Below are positions 32,914 to 43,489 of a stretch of 64,000 nucleotides of DNA, one piece after another. This DNA is from Ochotona curzoniae. Its lineage: Eukaryota > Chordata > Mammalia > Lagomorpha > Ochotonidae. Within the stretch, counting starts at the first letter, position 1. Every line of letters starts with the position of its first letter. The position numbers and the translations under genes were made by a program. The stretch is from assembly GCF_017591425.1 (NCBI RefSeq), contig NW_024466409.1:434001-498000 (forward strand). Reading direction: 5' to 3'. Below the pieces are notes generated by a model, which was not told the DNA's origin, did no database searches, and was given only the letters and a program-made list of their open reading frames with translations.

Positions 32914-34280
32914 GTGGAGATACTTCTCAAGGCACGGCTAGCTAGAGTGACCACACAGCAAGAGTCCCAAGTGCAGTTCAAACTGGTTGGCAGCAGCTAC
33001 TTTAGAAAGACAACCTTCATGAAGAGCTACTTGACAAGTGAGTTTGAGAAATATGTAGCCATGTTGGGCTTTTGTTCCATGCCAACTGGGGGCCTATCAA
33101 GTTCAACTTTTGTGACAGAGTTGGCCAGGAGAAGTTTAGTGGCCTGAGGAATGGCTAGTACATTCAAGCCCGGTGTGCCATCTTACTATTTGATGTCACA
33201 TCCAGAGTTACCTACAAGAATGTGCTTAACTGGCATAGAGACTTGGTGTGCACCTATGAAAACATCCCCATTGTACCGTAAGGCAATAAGGTAGATGTTA
33301 AAGACAGGAAAGTGAAGGCAAAATCCATATCTTTGACCAAAAGAAGAACCTCTGGTACTACAATATTTCAAAGACTACAAATTTACAAAGCTCTTCCTCT
33401 GGCTTGCTAGAGTTCACTGGAGATCCCAAGTCAGAGTTCATTGCCATGCCCGCTCCTGCCTCATGGACTCAATACTGTCAGTGGTCATGGACTCAATACT
33501 GTCAGTGCAATATGAACATGACTTACAGACTGTGCAGGCAACTACTATCCCAGATGGGGAAGGTAGACCTGTGAGTAAATGATGCTGCAGCCCAGTCTGG
33601 TTTTAGAGGTATCTGTCCTATGATATTAGCAAGACAGTGTGTGTGCTGCTCTTGTTGTCTGGCTTCATTCGTGGAACACTCAAGGAGATGAATGAGTTTA
33701 CAGTGAATGTGGTAGTCTAAAAACTACCATCGTATTTTGGACCTGCATACTTAGCTCTGTTTTGGAAGGTAGCTGTTTTCTTCTCAAGTTTCAAATATAA
33801 GACTGCAAATAGTCTCATTATAATATTCAGTGGTGAAATCAGTTGTGCTCCTATAATTCCCATGCTTCTTTGTTTAGAACCAGAATAAAGTTGTATTTCA
33901 AATACCTAAGCAAGCAAATTCTTCCTTTGTTGATAAGCATTTTTAAAATTACTAGAATTGGGAAACTGATACTATGTTATACTTACATTAGCTTTTTTAC
34001 TACTACTAGTTAATTGGAAATCTACAATTTCTCTTTACTTTGTCTGAACTGTGTCACAAACAGGATATGACAGGTGATGAATCGGGTGTTATCCCCTGGG
34101 GAAGATCTGCCAGAATAAATGATGCGTGATTTGTACATACAGATAGCTGTTTTAAAGGATCTAGCTGATTTACAGTATAGGAAACTATGCTTAATATACA
34201 TCTTCAAACATGGACAGTGTAGTTGATAATGGAAGCATGGGCTGTTCCTGTCTATTACAAGTGAGAATAAAAAATATATG
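32914..34280 (+). pseudogene. RAN GTPase processed (retro)pseudogene
   Basis: Homology to the coding part of RAN, the small GTPase of nuclear transport, runs from about 32947 to a stop-equivalent at 33572-33574, with no introns. Recognisable stretches include QVQFKLV, KTTF, EFEKYVA, VTYKN, HRDLV, CENIPI, KDRKVKAKS, FLWLA, EFVAMPA and QYEHD, in RAN order. Together they need several frames. Stops and indels break it throughout; a small deletion after QFKL damages the GTP-binding P-loop region. After the stop it continues into sequence like the RAN 3' UTR (for example 'cagaataaagttgtatttc' near 33883), showing it came from an mRNA. The functional gene encodes 216 residues; the longest frame left here is 77 codons. 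It lies inside an old L1, with L1 sequence on both sides. The 3' limit is uncertain and no clear poly(A) tail or target-site duplication survives. It is not expected to make protein. Confidence 0.88.
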
Positions 34281-34284
34281 GCAC

Positions 34285-34625
34285 ACAGGAACATGAGAAT
34301 ATCAGCTAGTTGTAAAAAAGAATTGGGAAGGTTTTTATATTGCTACAGAAAGAGATTCCATATAAACTGTTGAGAAAAAAAAGACACTGAAAAGTATGTA
34401 CATGAAAGAAAAGATAAAAACATCCTAGTATACACTTAAACTTACCAAAAGTAACCAAAAGAAATGACTAACAGACACTAGCTGTATATGTAATGGAAGA
34501 GCTTTTAGAAAGTGATAAGATGGAATACAGCATGGGAGGGAAGTTTTCATTTTAAATCTTTTTATATATTTTATGTACATGTACCAATCACTCAAAATTA
34601 AGTAAATTCATTTCTTTAAGTAGAA
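34285..34625 (+). repeat. L1M 3' remnant
   Basis: 'tcagctagttgtaaaaaaga' and 'gaaaaaaaagacactgaaaa' continue the L1 end that precedes the RAN pseudogene. The right limit is unclear. Confidence 0.5.
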
Positions 34626-34632
34626 AGGGACA

Positions 34633-34955
34633 GGGCCCAGCACAATAGTTCAATTGGCTAATCCTCCCCTTTCAACCTCTAAAATCCCATATGGGTGACA
34701 GTTTGTGTCCTGACTGTTCCACTTCCAATTCAGCTCCCTGCTTGTGGCCTGGGAAAACAGCAGAGATGGTCCAAAGGTTTGGGACCCTGTACCCATAAGG
34801 GAGAACTGGTAGAAACTTCTGGCTCCTGGCTTTGGATTGGCTCTAGCTATTGTGGCTACTTGGGGAGTGAACCAACGGATGGAAGATATTTCTATCTTTC
34901 CTTCTCTCTGTAAATCATTTCCAATTAAAAAAAAATCGTTTTTAAAAAAGAAAAA
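34633..34955 (+). repeat. C-SINE
   Basis: 'gggcccagcacaatagttca', 'aatcccatatgggtgacagt', 'ggatggaagatatttctatc', A-rich end. Confidence 0.88.
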
Positions 34956-35887
34956 GTAGTAAAGGAAAATAGAAGGAGGAAAAAACATCCTAAAAAGGGG
35001 TAGTTTTCCAAAATAATGTCATGAATTTTATAATCTCATCTGGGTGTTATACACAGAGAGCTGTAATTTGAAGCAGAAGAGATTTAGGATGGCTATACTG
35101 AACTTGTCAATATGAAGGGGAGCTAGATGCTGAAAGAGATGAAATACTCTTATCTGGTGGCCTTAAAAACAGGGGGGTACTGTCAGAGCTTCGCATGAGG
35201 GCAGCACTGGGTAACAGCTACAAGATCTAAAGTTAGAGGCCTGGATTAAAGACTCAGCATAGACATTCTTCCTAAGGGTATAACATGCCTGGAATAAACT
35301 GCTTCCCCCAAACTTCATCTCCCCTTAGCTAAAAAATGGGATGAATAATACTAACAATCATCAATTGGATATAAGAATTACTAGGATAATATAATTATAT
35401 TCTGCCTATTAAATTGTTTATTAGAACAAACAAGTTTGTACTTGCCTCCAAGCTCTCTATAAGGCCCTATAAGTCTGAAGGTTTTGTGTCTCAGAACAGC
35501 CAGTGCCAAATATAGAGTTATTTTTCTCTATTAAATTTTTCTCTCTATTAAATTCTTAGATGATTCTGTTTGATGGGTTGCAGGCCAAGGTCAGATGTTC
35601 TGCCATATGTATTACAAAGGTACAAAGGTTCAACAATTGGAAATCATCAGTGAAATAAAAAAAAAACTATGCATAGATTATAGCTTCCATTTAGTAAAGG
35701 AATTGGCTTTGCTCAGAAGAGGAGGAGGAGGAGGAGGAACCACACTTTTCCTGCCAACATCCAAGCCTTTCACAATGCCTTTCTTGCTAGCCTGAGTGCT
35801 CCAGGAAAAGGCCATCAATAGCATCCTTCCAAGGGTCTGTGTGAAGCAGGGAGAAAGGAAACACAGTCAGCTCTTTTTTCTCTACAG
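34956..35887. other. Intronic DNA with a MIR-like piece and a GGA repeat
   Basis: 35265-35395 resembles sense MIR ('aaaaaatgggatgaataata'). 35720-35738 is a short (GGA)n tract. The remainder is unassigned. Confidence 0.45.
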
Positions 35888-36007
35888 GAAGGGAAGGCTG
35901 AACAACTGCACATCAGGAGAGAAGTCAAACAAATTGCCCATTCAAGCCAAAATAAGCTGCTCCTGAGGAAAGCAAAACAGCTGGAGACAATTCAACAAGA
36001 CATGGAG
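35888..36007 (+). other. Candidate coding exon, coiled-coil-like, identity unknown
   Basis: A 120-nt block (40 codons, phase 0 at both ends) follows a good acceptor (pyrimidine-rich tract ending ctctacag) and ends at a consensus donor, ATGGAG|gtgagg. Only one frame is open. It reads as a charged, Leu/Gln/Lys-rich helix, starting EGKAEQLHIRREVKQIAHSS and ending KAKQLETIQQDME, like a coiled-coil segment. The same frame runs open from 35822 to a TAG at 36052, so openness alone is weak evidence. I do not recognise the protein. It is on the strand opposite to the proposed SERGEF exon about 2.3 kb away, so it would belong to an antisense or nested gene, an old unprocessed pseudogene, or be a chance match. 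No partner exon was convincingly found. Confidence 0.3.
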
Positions 36008-37270
36008 GTGAGGGACCTAAAGACACAGCTGGCTCCAGGGGGCTTGCTCTAGGAGACCCTCAACTCATCTGGGAGCCATTCACCAAGTTTTGTTGCAAGT
36101 GGAGGGGAAGCATGAATGGAAAGGAGGAAAATAAAGTACAGAACAAGCCAAGTGAACAACCACTTGCCGAGTGCCTATGAGGTAACAGGTACTGAGCAGG
36201 ACAGTCATGACCATTTTGGAGGACAGCTCTCAGGGGTGGCTATCACAAGATGGGATCTGTCACATGAGATCGAAACAGGGTAACTGTATAAGGCACACAG
36301 GGAGAGTAGTCAAGCCAGCCATGGCTAATGGCAGCATCTGAGTTTCACTGTCTCCAGACCCAACAGTTCTTCCCCATTCTTAAGCAGCAACTCATGCCAA
36401 CCCATCTTCCAATGTAGCCATGCCTGATGAGATGAGAGAAACTCAACCAAGAAACCAAGCAAAGAAATCTGCCACATTACAAAAACAAGGGGCTGGAGGG
36501 GAAGGAAGCCTTAAAGCATGTGAAGTAGCAGAGTACAATTTCCATGTCTAGAGGAAACAAAACACAGTGGCTGTGGGCCCGCTGCATACTGAAGCAAGTG
36601 GGGCCTGAGTCCCGTCTGGCATAGTGCATAACAGAAGCCTGACATGAACGCAATCGGGCTTAGAGGAAGCCAATCCCTCCTAGTGCAGTGATAGCAGTAG
36701 CAGCAGCAGCAGTAACATTCTAGGCACTGCCTAGATTAGCTTGTCTTAATTACATCCAGGCTGGAGTAGATAAAGTATCTGGTAGCCTGCAAAGCATGCC
36801 GGTTCACTGTGATATTTTCTAGCTCCTTCTCTTATTCCAGCCCTTTTACTGTTCACCTCTCTGCTGCTGGCAGCTTCCCTCCTTTGCTATCCTTTGCTAT
36901 CCTGGGTTCTGCCTCTTTGCACACCCCATTTTGGCCTGCCAAGTAGTGATTCAAACTACTGCTACCCAAGGCAGCTGAGCCAGTCTAGCTTACTTCAGAC
37001 AAGAGAATTTTAGTCTTTGGAAAGATCCAGACACTGTTCTAGGTGCTTTGAAAAGGCAAGAAAGGAAAGGAAAACACGGGGGCCTTGTCTTTCAGATGGT
37101 CAGAGTCAGAAGCTGGAAGAGAGAAGTGCACAGAAGCAGAGGTCACCAACACATGCCCAGCCGTGGCAGGGTTGTAATTAGAATCCTAATATGTCAGAAC
37201 TACAGAAAAATTTAGGTTTACACTTTAAAATATCAGTCTTACAAATGAGAAACAATTACTTGAACTGAAA
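36008..37270. other. Unassigned, repeat-poor intronic DNA
   Basis: The longest stretch in this part without an interspersed repeat. It includes a small (GCA)n at 36700-36713 and a 13-nt direct repeat near 36878-36903. No further exon was identified. Confidence 0.5.
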
Positions 37271-37276
37271 ACATTA

Positions 37277-37585
37277 AGTAGGAGTCAATGGTACAGTGGG
37301 CCAAATCATCATCTGTGACCCTCGCATCCACAGTGTCACAGTTCTGGTTCTGGTTGTCCCACTTCTGATTCAGCTCCTTGCTAGTGCTCCCAAGAAAGCA
37401 GCAGAAAATGTCTCAAATACTTGGCTCCTGCTGCCTAGGTGGATGACCTAAGATGAAGTTCTAGGCTACTGGCTTTGGCCTAATGCACCTTTAGATGTGG
37501 CAGTCATCTGGGCAGCGAACAAACCAAATGTCTCTGTAACTCTGCCTTTCATATGCAAATGAATAAATCTCTATTAAAAATAAAG
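37277..37585 (+). repeat. Old C-SINE
   Basis: 'ggagtcaatggtacagtggg', 'agaaagcagcagaaaatgtc', 'gtaactctgcctttcatatg'. Confidence 0.78.
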
Positions 37586-38319
37586 AGAAGGAAATGAGGC
37601 ACAGATGTCCTTGCGCTTGCTTACTGCTAACAGGAGGAAAGCTGCACTGAAGTCAGGCAGGCTAGCTCACACTGTAGTCTGTTCAATGGATTGTGAGATA
37701 TAGACTGAACCTACCTGCACAAGAAGGCATCTCAAATTAATTACAGATGATTAAACTTTGGTTATTCAGAGCCAACTAAAGGGAAACCTCAATTTAAGCA
37801 CAGACTGGACTCCAATTTGAGTTTCTGAGTTTTACTAAACACAAGGAAATGAGTGCAGTGAGCCAAGCCTCAAATTTCCAAAAAGTGAACCAAGAGGAAA
37901 GAACATCATATAAGGGATTTATTCAAAGAACTAGAGAAGCCCAATAAGTTCTTTCTTTTCTTAGTGTCTTTCTATATATAACACCCCTCCCTACCCCACT
38001 GTCCATAGCCTGTGAGTTCTTTAATATCTTCAAAATACCCGTTTCCCCCACCCCAACCCCGACACAGGGAGGCAAGCTCAGTCACTTAAAAAGATGATCA
38101 AGTACATGGACTGAAATTTTCAGAAAAGAAGCTTCTAATGAAACCTTAGGCAAACAAAGTCTTCCATTTCCCAAGTCTAAATCTGCTCCCAGCATGCAGG
38201 TACATATGCGTGCAAACACACACACACACACACGCTTGCTTCTAGTTAACCAAGATCTGCTCTAATTCAATCACATCAATTTCAGAATACAGTTATCAAT
38301 ATGTAAAAAAATCACTTAC
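37586..38319. other. Intronic DNA upstream of the SERGEF exon on the map
   Basis: No repeat recognised except a short (CA)n at 38217-38233. In SERGEF orientation this is the start of the intron following the microexon. Confidence 0.5.
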
Positions 38320-38356
38320 CAATTACTGCCACATTATGCTCTGAGCCACAAGAAAT
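38320..38356 (-). CDS. SERGEF: SERGEF (DelGEF) internal microexon, RCC1 repeat segment
   Basis: Read on the minus strand, this 37-nt block is preceded by a long pyrimidine tract ending in ttttatcag and followed by the donor gtaagtgat, so both splice sites are strong. In frame it encodes ISCGSEHNVAVI plus the first base of a Gly codon. Cys-Gly-x-x-His is the signature of an RCC1-type beta-propeller blade, and the peptide closely resembles the C-terminal RCC1 repeat of human SERGEF as I recall it (VSCGSEHNLAIIG). SERGEF is an RCC1-like protein linked to Sec5/exocyst binding and regulated secretion. The exon starts on a codon boundary and ends in phase 1. No neighbouring SERGEF exon was recognised on either side, which fits a gene with very large introns. 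Alternatives are another RCC1-superfamily gene or a chance match; the combined splice and peptide match makes chance unlikely. Confidence 0.75.
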
Positions 38357-38774
38357 CTGATAAAAAGAAGAAAATAAGCATATTAGAGAGAACATGTGTA
38401 TCTCGGCCAATGTATTTCATGATCAGCTTTTTTCAGACATGTCCATTTTTGGACAAGTTTTAGGAAGAAAGTAGAATAAAAAACTACTACAAAAGTTTAA
38501 ATTATACTCACACCTAGATAAAAAGAGAAAGTGAAAAAACAACAGTAAACATAAATACATAAAGATGTTAAAGAAATATTCTTAAGCCATATGGGCCATC
38601 AGTAATTTTTAAACCCTATTTTTCTTTTTTTTTTACTTCTCAATCTTTCTATAATGAACATATGTTGGTATAAAAATGAAATGATAAACAGTTTTTGAAA
38701 ACTGAACTAAAAAGACCATCACTCTCATCTGGACTGATAAAATGAGCAAAGAATTCAGTGGAAATAGACTGGCA

Positions 38775-38935
38775 CAAGGAGAAAATTTTTTAGCTTTCCT
38801 CATGTGCCCTCACTTGCTTTCACCTATCAGGCACACAGACATTCTGCAGCTCTCTGAATATGCCCTGTTCTCTCACACCTCTCAGCTTTTACATATGCTT
38901 GTTCTTCTACCTTGTTCTACTGCCTACATAAAAAG
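38775..38935 (+). repeat. L2 LINE fragment
   Basis: 'cacttgctttcacctatcag', 'gcagctctctgaatatgccc', 'ttttacatatgcttgttctt' match the L2 3' part. Confidence 0.55.
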
Positions 38936-38941
38936 TTTCGA

Positions 38942-39238
38942 GGGGACAGTGTTGTGATATATCAGGTTTAGCTGCCACCTGCAATGCCAGCATCCCATAT
39001 GGCTGCTTCTTTGTGCCCACTTTTGATACAGCTCCCTGCTAACGGCCTGGGAAAATAAGATGATTCAAGTGTTTGGACCCCTGCCACCCACATAGGAGAT
39101 ATGGCCAATACTCCTGGCTCCTGGCTTCAGGTTGGCCCAGAATGGTGGTTGTGGCCATATGGGGAGTAAAACAGCAGGTAGAAGACTTTTTCTCTTTCTC
39201 TCTTTGTAACTCTTTCAAATAAGTAAAATCTTTTTAAA
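38942..39238 (+). repeat. Old C-SINE (outer member of a cluster)
   Basis: 'gggacagtgttgtgatatat', 'gcaatgccagcatcccatat', 'ctttcaaataagtaaaatct'. Its tail abuts the reverse SINE that follows. Confidence 0.83.
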
Positions 39239-39715
39239 ATTTTAATTGAAAGGCAGCTATTGAGCCTGGCTAAAGTCCTTGCCTTGAACACGCCAGGATC
39301 CCATATGGGCACTGGTTCTAATCCCACTGGCAGTTCCACTTCCCATCCAGCCCCCTGCTTGTGGCCTGGGAAAGCAGTGGAGGACAGCCCAAAGCCTCGG
39401 GACCCTGCATCTATGTGGGCGATCCAGAAGAGGCTTCTGGTTCCTGGCTTCAGATTAGCTCAGCTACAGCTGTTGCAGCTGCTTTGGGAATGAACCATCA
39501 GATGGAAGATCTTCCTTTCTGTCTCTCCTCCTCTCTGTACATCTGACTTTCAAACAAACAAATAAATCTTAAAAAAAAAAAAAAAAAGAAAGAAAGAAAG
39601 GCAGCTATAGAAAGAGAGAGATGGAGAGACAGAGATCTTCTCTCTGCTAACTCATTTCCCAATTGATCAAAACTGCCAGAGCTGGGCTGATCTGAAGCCA
39701 GGAGCCAGAGCATGT
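39239..39715 (-). repeat. Reverse C-SINE split by a young SINE
   Basis: The left piece 'aaaattttaattgaaaggca' resumes at 39596 ('gaaaggcagctatagaaaga') and runs to 'aagccaggagccagagcatg' at about 39712, where it is cut off. Confidence 0.8.
39261..39595 (+). repeat. Young C-SINE nested in a reverse C-SINE
   Basis: The duplication gaaaggcagctat lies at 39248-39260 and 39596-39608. The 5' head is shortened. Confidence 0.94.
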
Positions 39716-39945
39716 TGTGGACTGGGAAAGCAGTGGAGGACAGTCCAAGGCTTTGGGAGCCTGTCTCTACGTGGGAGACCTAAAAGAAGCTTCCTCCTGG
39801 CTCCTACCTCCAGCCTTCAGATCAGCTCAGTTCCTGGCCGTTGTGGCCACTTGGGGAGTGAATCAGTTGATGAAAGATCTTTGTCTCTTTTCTCTCTGTA
39901 AATCTGGCTTTGCAATAAAGATAAAAATAAATCTTTAAAAAAATC
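39716..39945 (+). repeat. 5'-truncated C-SINE forming an inverted pair
   Basis: Starts mid-element at 'gactgggaaagcagtggagg' and runs to 'aataaatctttaaaaaaatc'. It lies head-to-head with the reverse SINE piece at 39596-39715, so the two could fold back. Confidence 0.85.
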
Positions 39946-41180
39946 CACAAATATCTAATACATAAAAGACAACCATTTGGGGGTTCTGAACCCAGTGCTT
40001 CCTGCCAGTGAGAAACTTCATACCCTTCTCCCTGTGCCAAGTCCCAGCTGTTACCATGATGCAGTAACGGGGGCTACAAAAGCACAAATGGCGCCCCAGG
40101 CACTAAGTAAGAGAAACTCTACTCTGGAGAAATACCTGGTGATCTTTGTCAGGATGCTCATTTTAGTCCCCACCAAGAGGGAAGTTTCAGGTTCTAGAGA
40201 ACATTCCTGCTGGAAGGAGCCCTAGGGCTCATAACAGGGAGACCACTGAGGCCTGGCAATGGCAAATAACTTGCTCCACTTCCAGGGCAAGTCAAAGTCC
40301 AAACTAGGACTACAGCCACCACTCTGTTCTCCACTTCTGTAAAATCATCCACTGGAATGTTTTCACACACGACTGTCATCATGTGGTATTTGTCCTTGTA
40401 GATCACACTTGCTTTATTACACACAATGTCCCTAAGATTCATATATATTGTCAGAAAGATAATAGTTTTCAAAATACATTGAATTCCTGAAAAATATTAA
40501 CAGATTTTAAGTTTCCCTACCGCACACAAAAAGGACAATTTTGTGAGGTAATATCCATACTAATTAGCTTGATTTAGTCATTTCAATATATAAAAACATC
40601 ATGTTGTCCATAATAAAACAATATTATCTGCAATTTTTTAAGGTAAAATGAAAGATATCTAAGACAAAAGCCACCCTGATTCTAACATAAGTCCCTTTCT
40701 TAACACTTCTCACAATTTCCCAGTGACAACCACTAGGAAACAAAAAGTCAAAGCTTCTTAGGCAGGCCCCTAACATTTAAGCAACAGACTGGAGAAGCTT
40801 TTCACACTGGAGATCAATTTGCATACCTGGAAGAGAAAGGGTCCTTTTTTGTGTCTCTCAGATCCCAGCTTCCACAGGGTGGACAGGGTGTGGACTTCCT
40901 GACAGTGGCTGATAAAAAGCTACCTGTGTATTTACCCCCAGTAAATATGTCGGCTTTCCAGTCTCTGAGCTCCTTTAAGGTTGGGTCTGCCTATGGTTTA
41001 CCTGCAGGTCTCCACCATGTCTTACCCAACACCAAACACATTGCACAAGTTCATTATGTGCTTTCTAGCTGTATTGTAGCTAGTTCCTAGGCCTGTGGTA
41101 GAAAATTGCTTAGACTGAAGAATTTAAAAAGAATGTGCAATAAGATAATGCTTATGTAAATTATGGTAAAACCATCTGAT
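39946..41180. other. Unassigned intronic DNA
   Basis: 40240-40330 has weak antisense MIR phrases ('gcaaataacttgctccactt'). Otherwise unique-looking and AT-rich at 40440-40650. Confidence 0.45.
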
Positions 41181-41189
41181 AGCTGTTAT

Positions 41190-41475
41190 GCAGCCTTAGT
41201 ACGCAATGTCTATAGTAACACTATCGAAAATATGCTATTCTGTGAAACAAGAAAAAAGCAATAAAATTGTATATCATATCAACACTATATATTATCTCAA
41301 CTTTATAGCAGAACATGAATAGAAATAAGTGGAAGGAGATACATCAAATTGTGAACAGTGACTGCCTCTAGGCTGGGGATGAGCTTGGCATTATGAGTGG
41401 GGTTTGTTTCATTTTTCTGCACTCTGAAAGAGCTGTTAAAAATGAGAAAAACAAATATAATGCAATTCCTAACTG
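41190..41475 (+). repeat. L1M 3' fragment
   Basis: 'atagctgttatgcagcctta', 'ttgtgaacagtgactgcctc' and 'ttcatttttctgcactctga' match an L1M end. Confidence 0.6.
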
Positions 41476-41664
41476 AGAGGGAAAAGATAGTGACTGGCTA
41501 TAAAAAGACATAAGCAATAAAACCCAATATGTTTAGAAGTAATGAGGGGAAAAAAACTGAAGGAAATACAGCTAAATTATCAAAGTGCCTCTATCACAGC
41601 TGTAGGATCAGATGATATCTTTGCTTCTATTTTGTGTTTTCTGAGTGTTCTTAAACTGTGGCGG
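41476..41664. other. Unassigned intronic DNA
   Basis: Nothing recognised. Confidence 0.4.
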
Positions 41665-41895
41665 TAGTGGTGGCAGTGATACAAGTGGGAATTAAAGCTA
41701 CTCCTATGTGCCAGGCATCACGCCAAGGCATTTTAAAAACATTGCCACATTTACCAACCACAACCATCTTTTCAGGTACATTTGACATTGCTCATTTTAG
41801 TGATAAGGGAACTGCAACTCATACATACCAAATAGCTAATGAGTGGTCACAGCAGAACTAAAAAACCTTGGAGTTCCAGTGTACGTGAATTCCAA
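41665..41895 (-). repeat. MIR
   Basis: Antisense MIR: 'ctcctatgtgccaggcatca', 'cattttagtgataagggaac', 'agctaatgagtggtcacagc'. Confidence 0.75.
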
Positions 41896-42365
41896 GCCAG
41901 TGTTCTCTACAGCTATGCTACATCATGCCACCTTTGGTTTTCGTGTATTTTTTTTACGTCATTTCATTTACAAAATGAAGGCAGTGAAAGGACTTGAGTT
42001 AATTCCCATGTTCACCCTAGAGCTATGGATTGCAAAGCTGATCACCCTTGAGAACAAAGGGCTTCCAGAAACAAGCTACTGACAATGCCAGTATCAGGTG
42101 GCAGACACTGCTCTGAATTAATGAGTGAGGCAAAAATAAATAGGTATTGCCAAGCCAATGGAGACCCTAACGCTCATAGCTCCTTGCTTCTTCTTACTGT
42201 GTGTTGGCATAAGTGTCAGGAGCTTGCACACCACAAGTCAATCCCTGTGCTACACTCCTTCAACAAGACTGTATCAACAACCATTTGGTTCATATTGCTC
42301 CTGTCAGTATCTACCCACTGTCCATATACAGGCAGCATTCTAGAAAATTTTGTTAACAATGGCAA
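41896..42365. other. Unassigned intronic DNA
   Basis: Overlapping frames at 42085-42468 extend into the MIR and lack domains. Confidence 0.45.
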
Positions 42366-42369
42366 CATG

Positions 42370-42545
42370 CCCAGAAAGAGAGATTTAGAGCCAGAAAGCC
42401 AGATGAATCCCAGGTCTAGGCTCCTTGGCTCTAAGACTTTTGCCAAGGTACTTCACTTCCTGTTCTGAGTATTCTCAGGTATGCAAAGTAGGTATGTAAA
42501 GAAGTTCTGTCTTACAGAACTGCTGGAGGGCAAATAAGACAACCT
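42370..42545 (+). repeat. MIR
   Basis: 'tttagagccagaaagccaga', 'ttttgccaaggtacttcact', 'gctggagggcaaataagaca'. Confidence 0.65.
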
Positions 42546-42559
42546 GTCTACTTTCATCC

Positions 42560-43330
42560 ATGCATACCCTCTTGCTTATATCCAAGTCTGACTGTGTCAT
42601 GCTTCTATGAAAACTTCTTCACAGGATCCTAGTATCCATCAACAAAGCATGATTTGTAAACCCCTAATGCGTAGGTCTCTGTTTACCTCTCTGGTCTCAT
42701 TTCCTCATCCCTACTACTCATAGTTCCTGAGCCCCTAGTAATTAATTCCCTTTGTTCATTCATGCCACACGACCTCCTCTCTAAGAACATCATGTTCTTT
42801 CTTATCTTTAAAGATTTATTCTTATTGCAAAGTCAGATATATACAGAGAGGAGGAGAGACAGAATGAAATACCTTCCATCTGATGATTCATTCCCCAAGT
42901 GACTGCAATGGCTGGTCCTGCACCAATCCAGAGCCAGGAGCCAGGAGCCATTCCTGGTCTCCCACACGGGTGCAGGGTCCCAAGGCTTTGGGCCGTCCTC
43001 GACTGCTTTCCCAGGCCACAAGCAGGGAGCTGGATGGGAAGCGGAGCTGCCGGGATTAGAACCAGTGCCTACATGGGATCCCGGTGCATTCAAGGTGAGA
43101 ATTCTCACTTTAGCCACTAGGTCACCACGATGGGCCCCATCATGTTATTTCATGCTTTCATGTTGCATGCTATTCTCCTGGATTGGAATTCTTCAACTGT
43201 CTACCTAGGAAAATCTTTCTAGATGGCTCCAATCCCACTTGCTGATGGATTACCCCTGCTTGGTCAACTGAACCCCTCTGGTTATTCCCACAGCACCATG
43301 GATCATGGTCCATATCTCACCTGTGATGTT
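42560..43330 (+). repeat. L2 LINE 3' region split by a C-SINE
   Basis: Left part 42560-42801 ('aaacttcttcacaggatcct', 'ctctggtctcatttcctcat') and right part 43138-43330 ('ctagatggctccaatcccac') flank the SINE at 42802-43137. Confidence 0.65.
42802..43137 (-). repeat. Young C-SINE in L2, with target-site duplication
   Basis: Reverse pika-type CSINE. Flanks are catcatgttctttc (42788-42801) and catcatgttatttc (43138-43151). Confidence 0.92.
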
Positions 43331-43434
43331 TGCTCATAGACTGTGCATGCTTTAGACACATTTGTTTCTTAGGCATATAGCAGCCTGCCTTCCCAGGAGT
43401 ATATTCGCCACACAGCCCAAGTTCAGGTGTAGAT

Positions 43435-43437
43435 TGT

Positions 43438-43487
<50 letters not shown>
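43435..43487 (+). repeat. GT microsatellite
   Basis: GT tract of about 53 nt with one imperfection near its start. Confidence 0.97.

Positions 43488-43489
<2 letters not shown>

Noticed and set aside
32431..32981. Minus-strand frames of 129 and 151 codons
   Set aside because: They run through the complement of a young C-SINE. The same peptide words recur at every SINE of this orientation.
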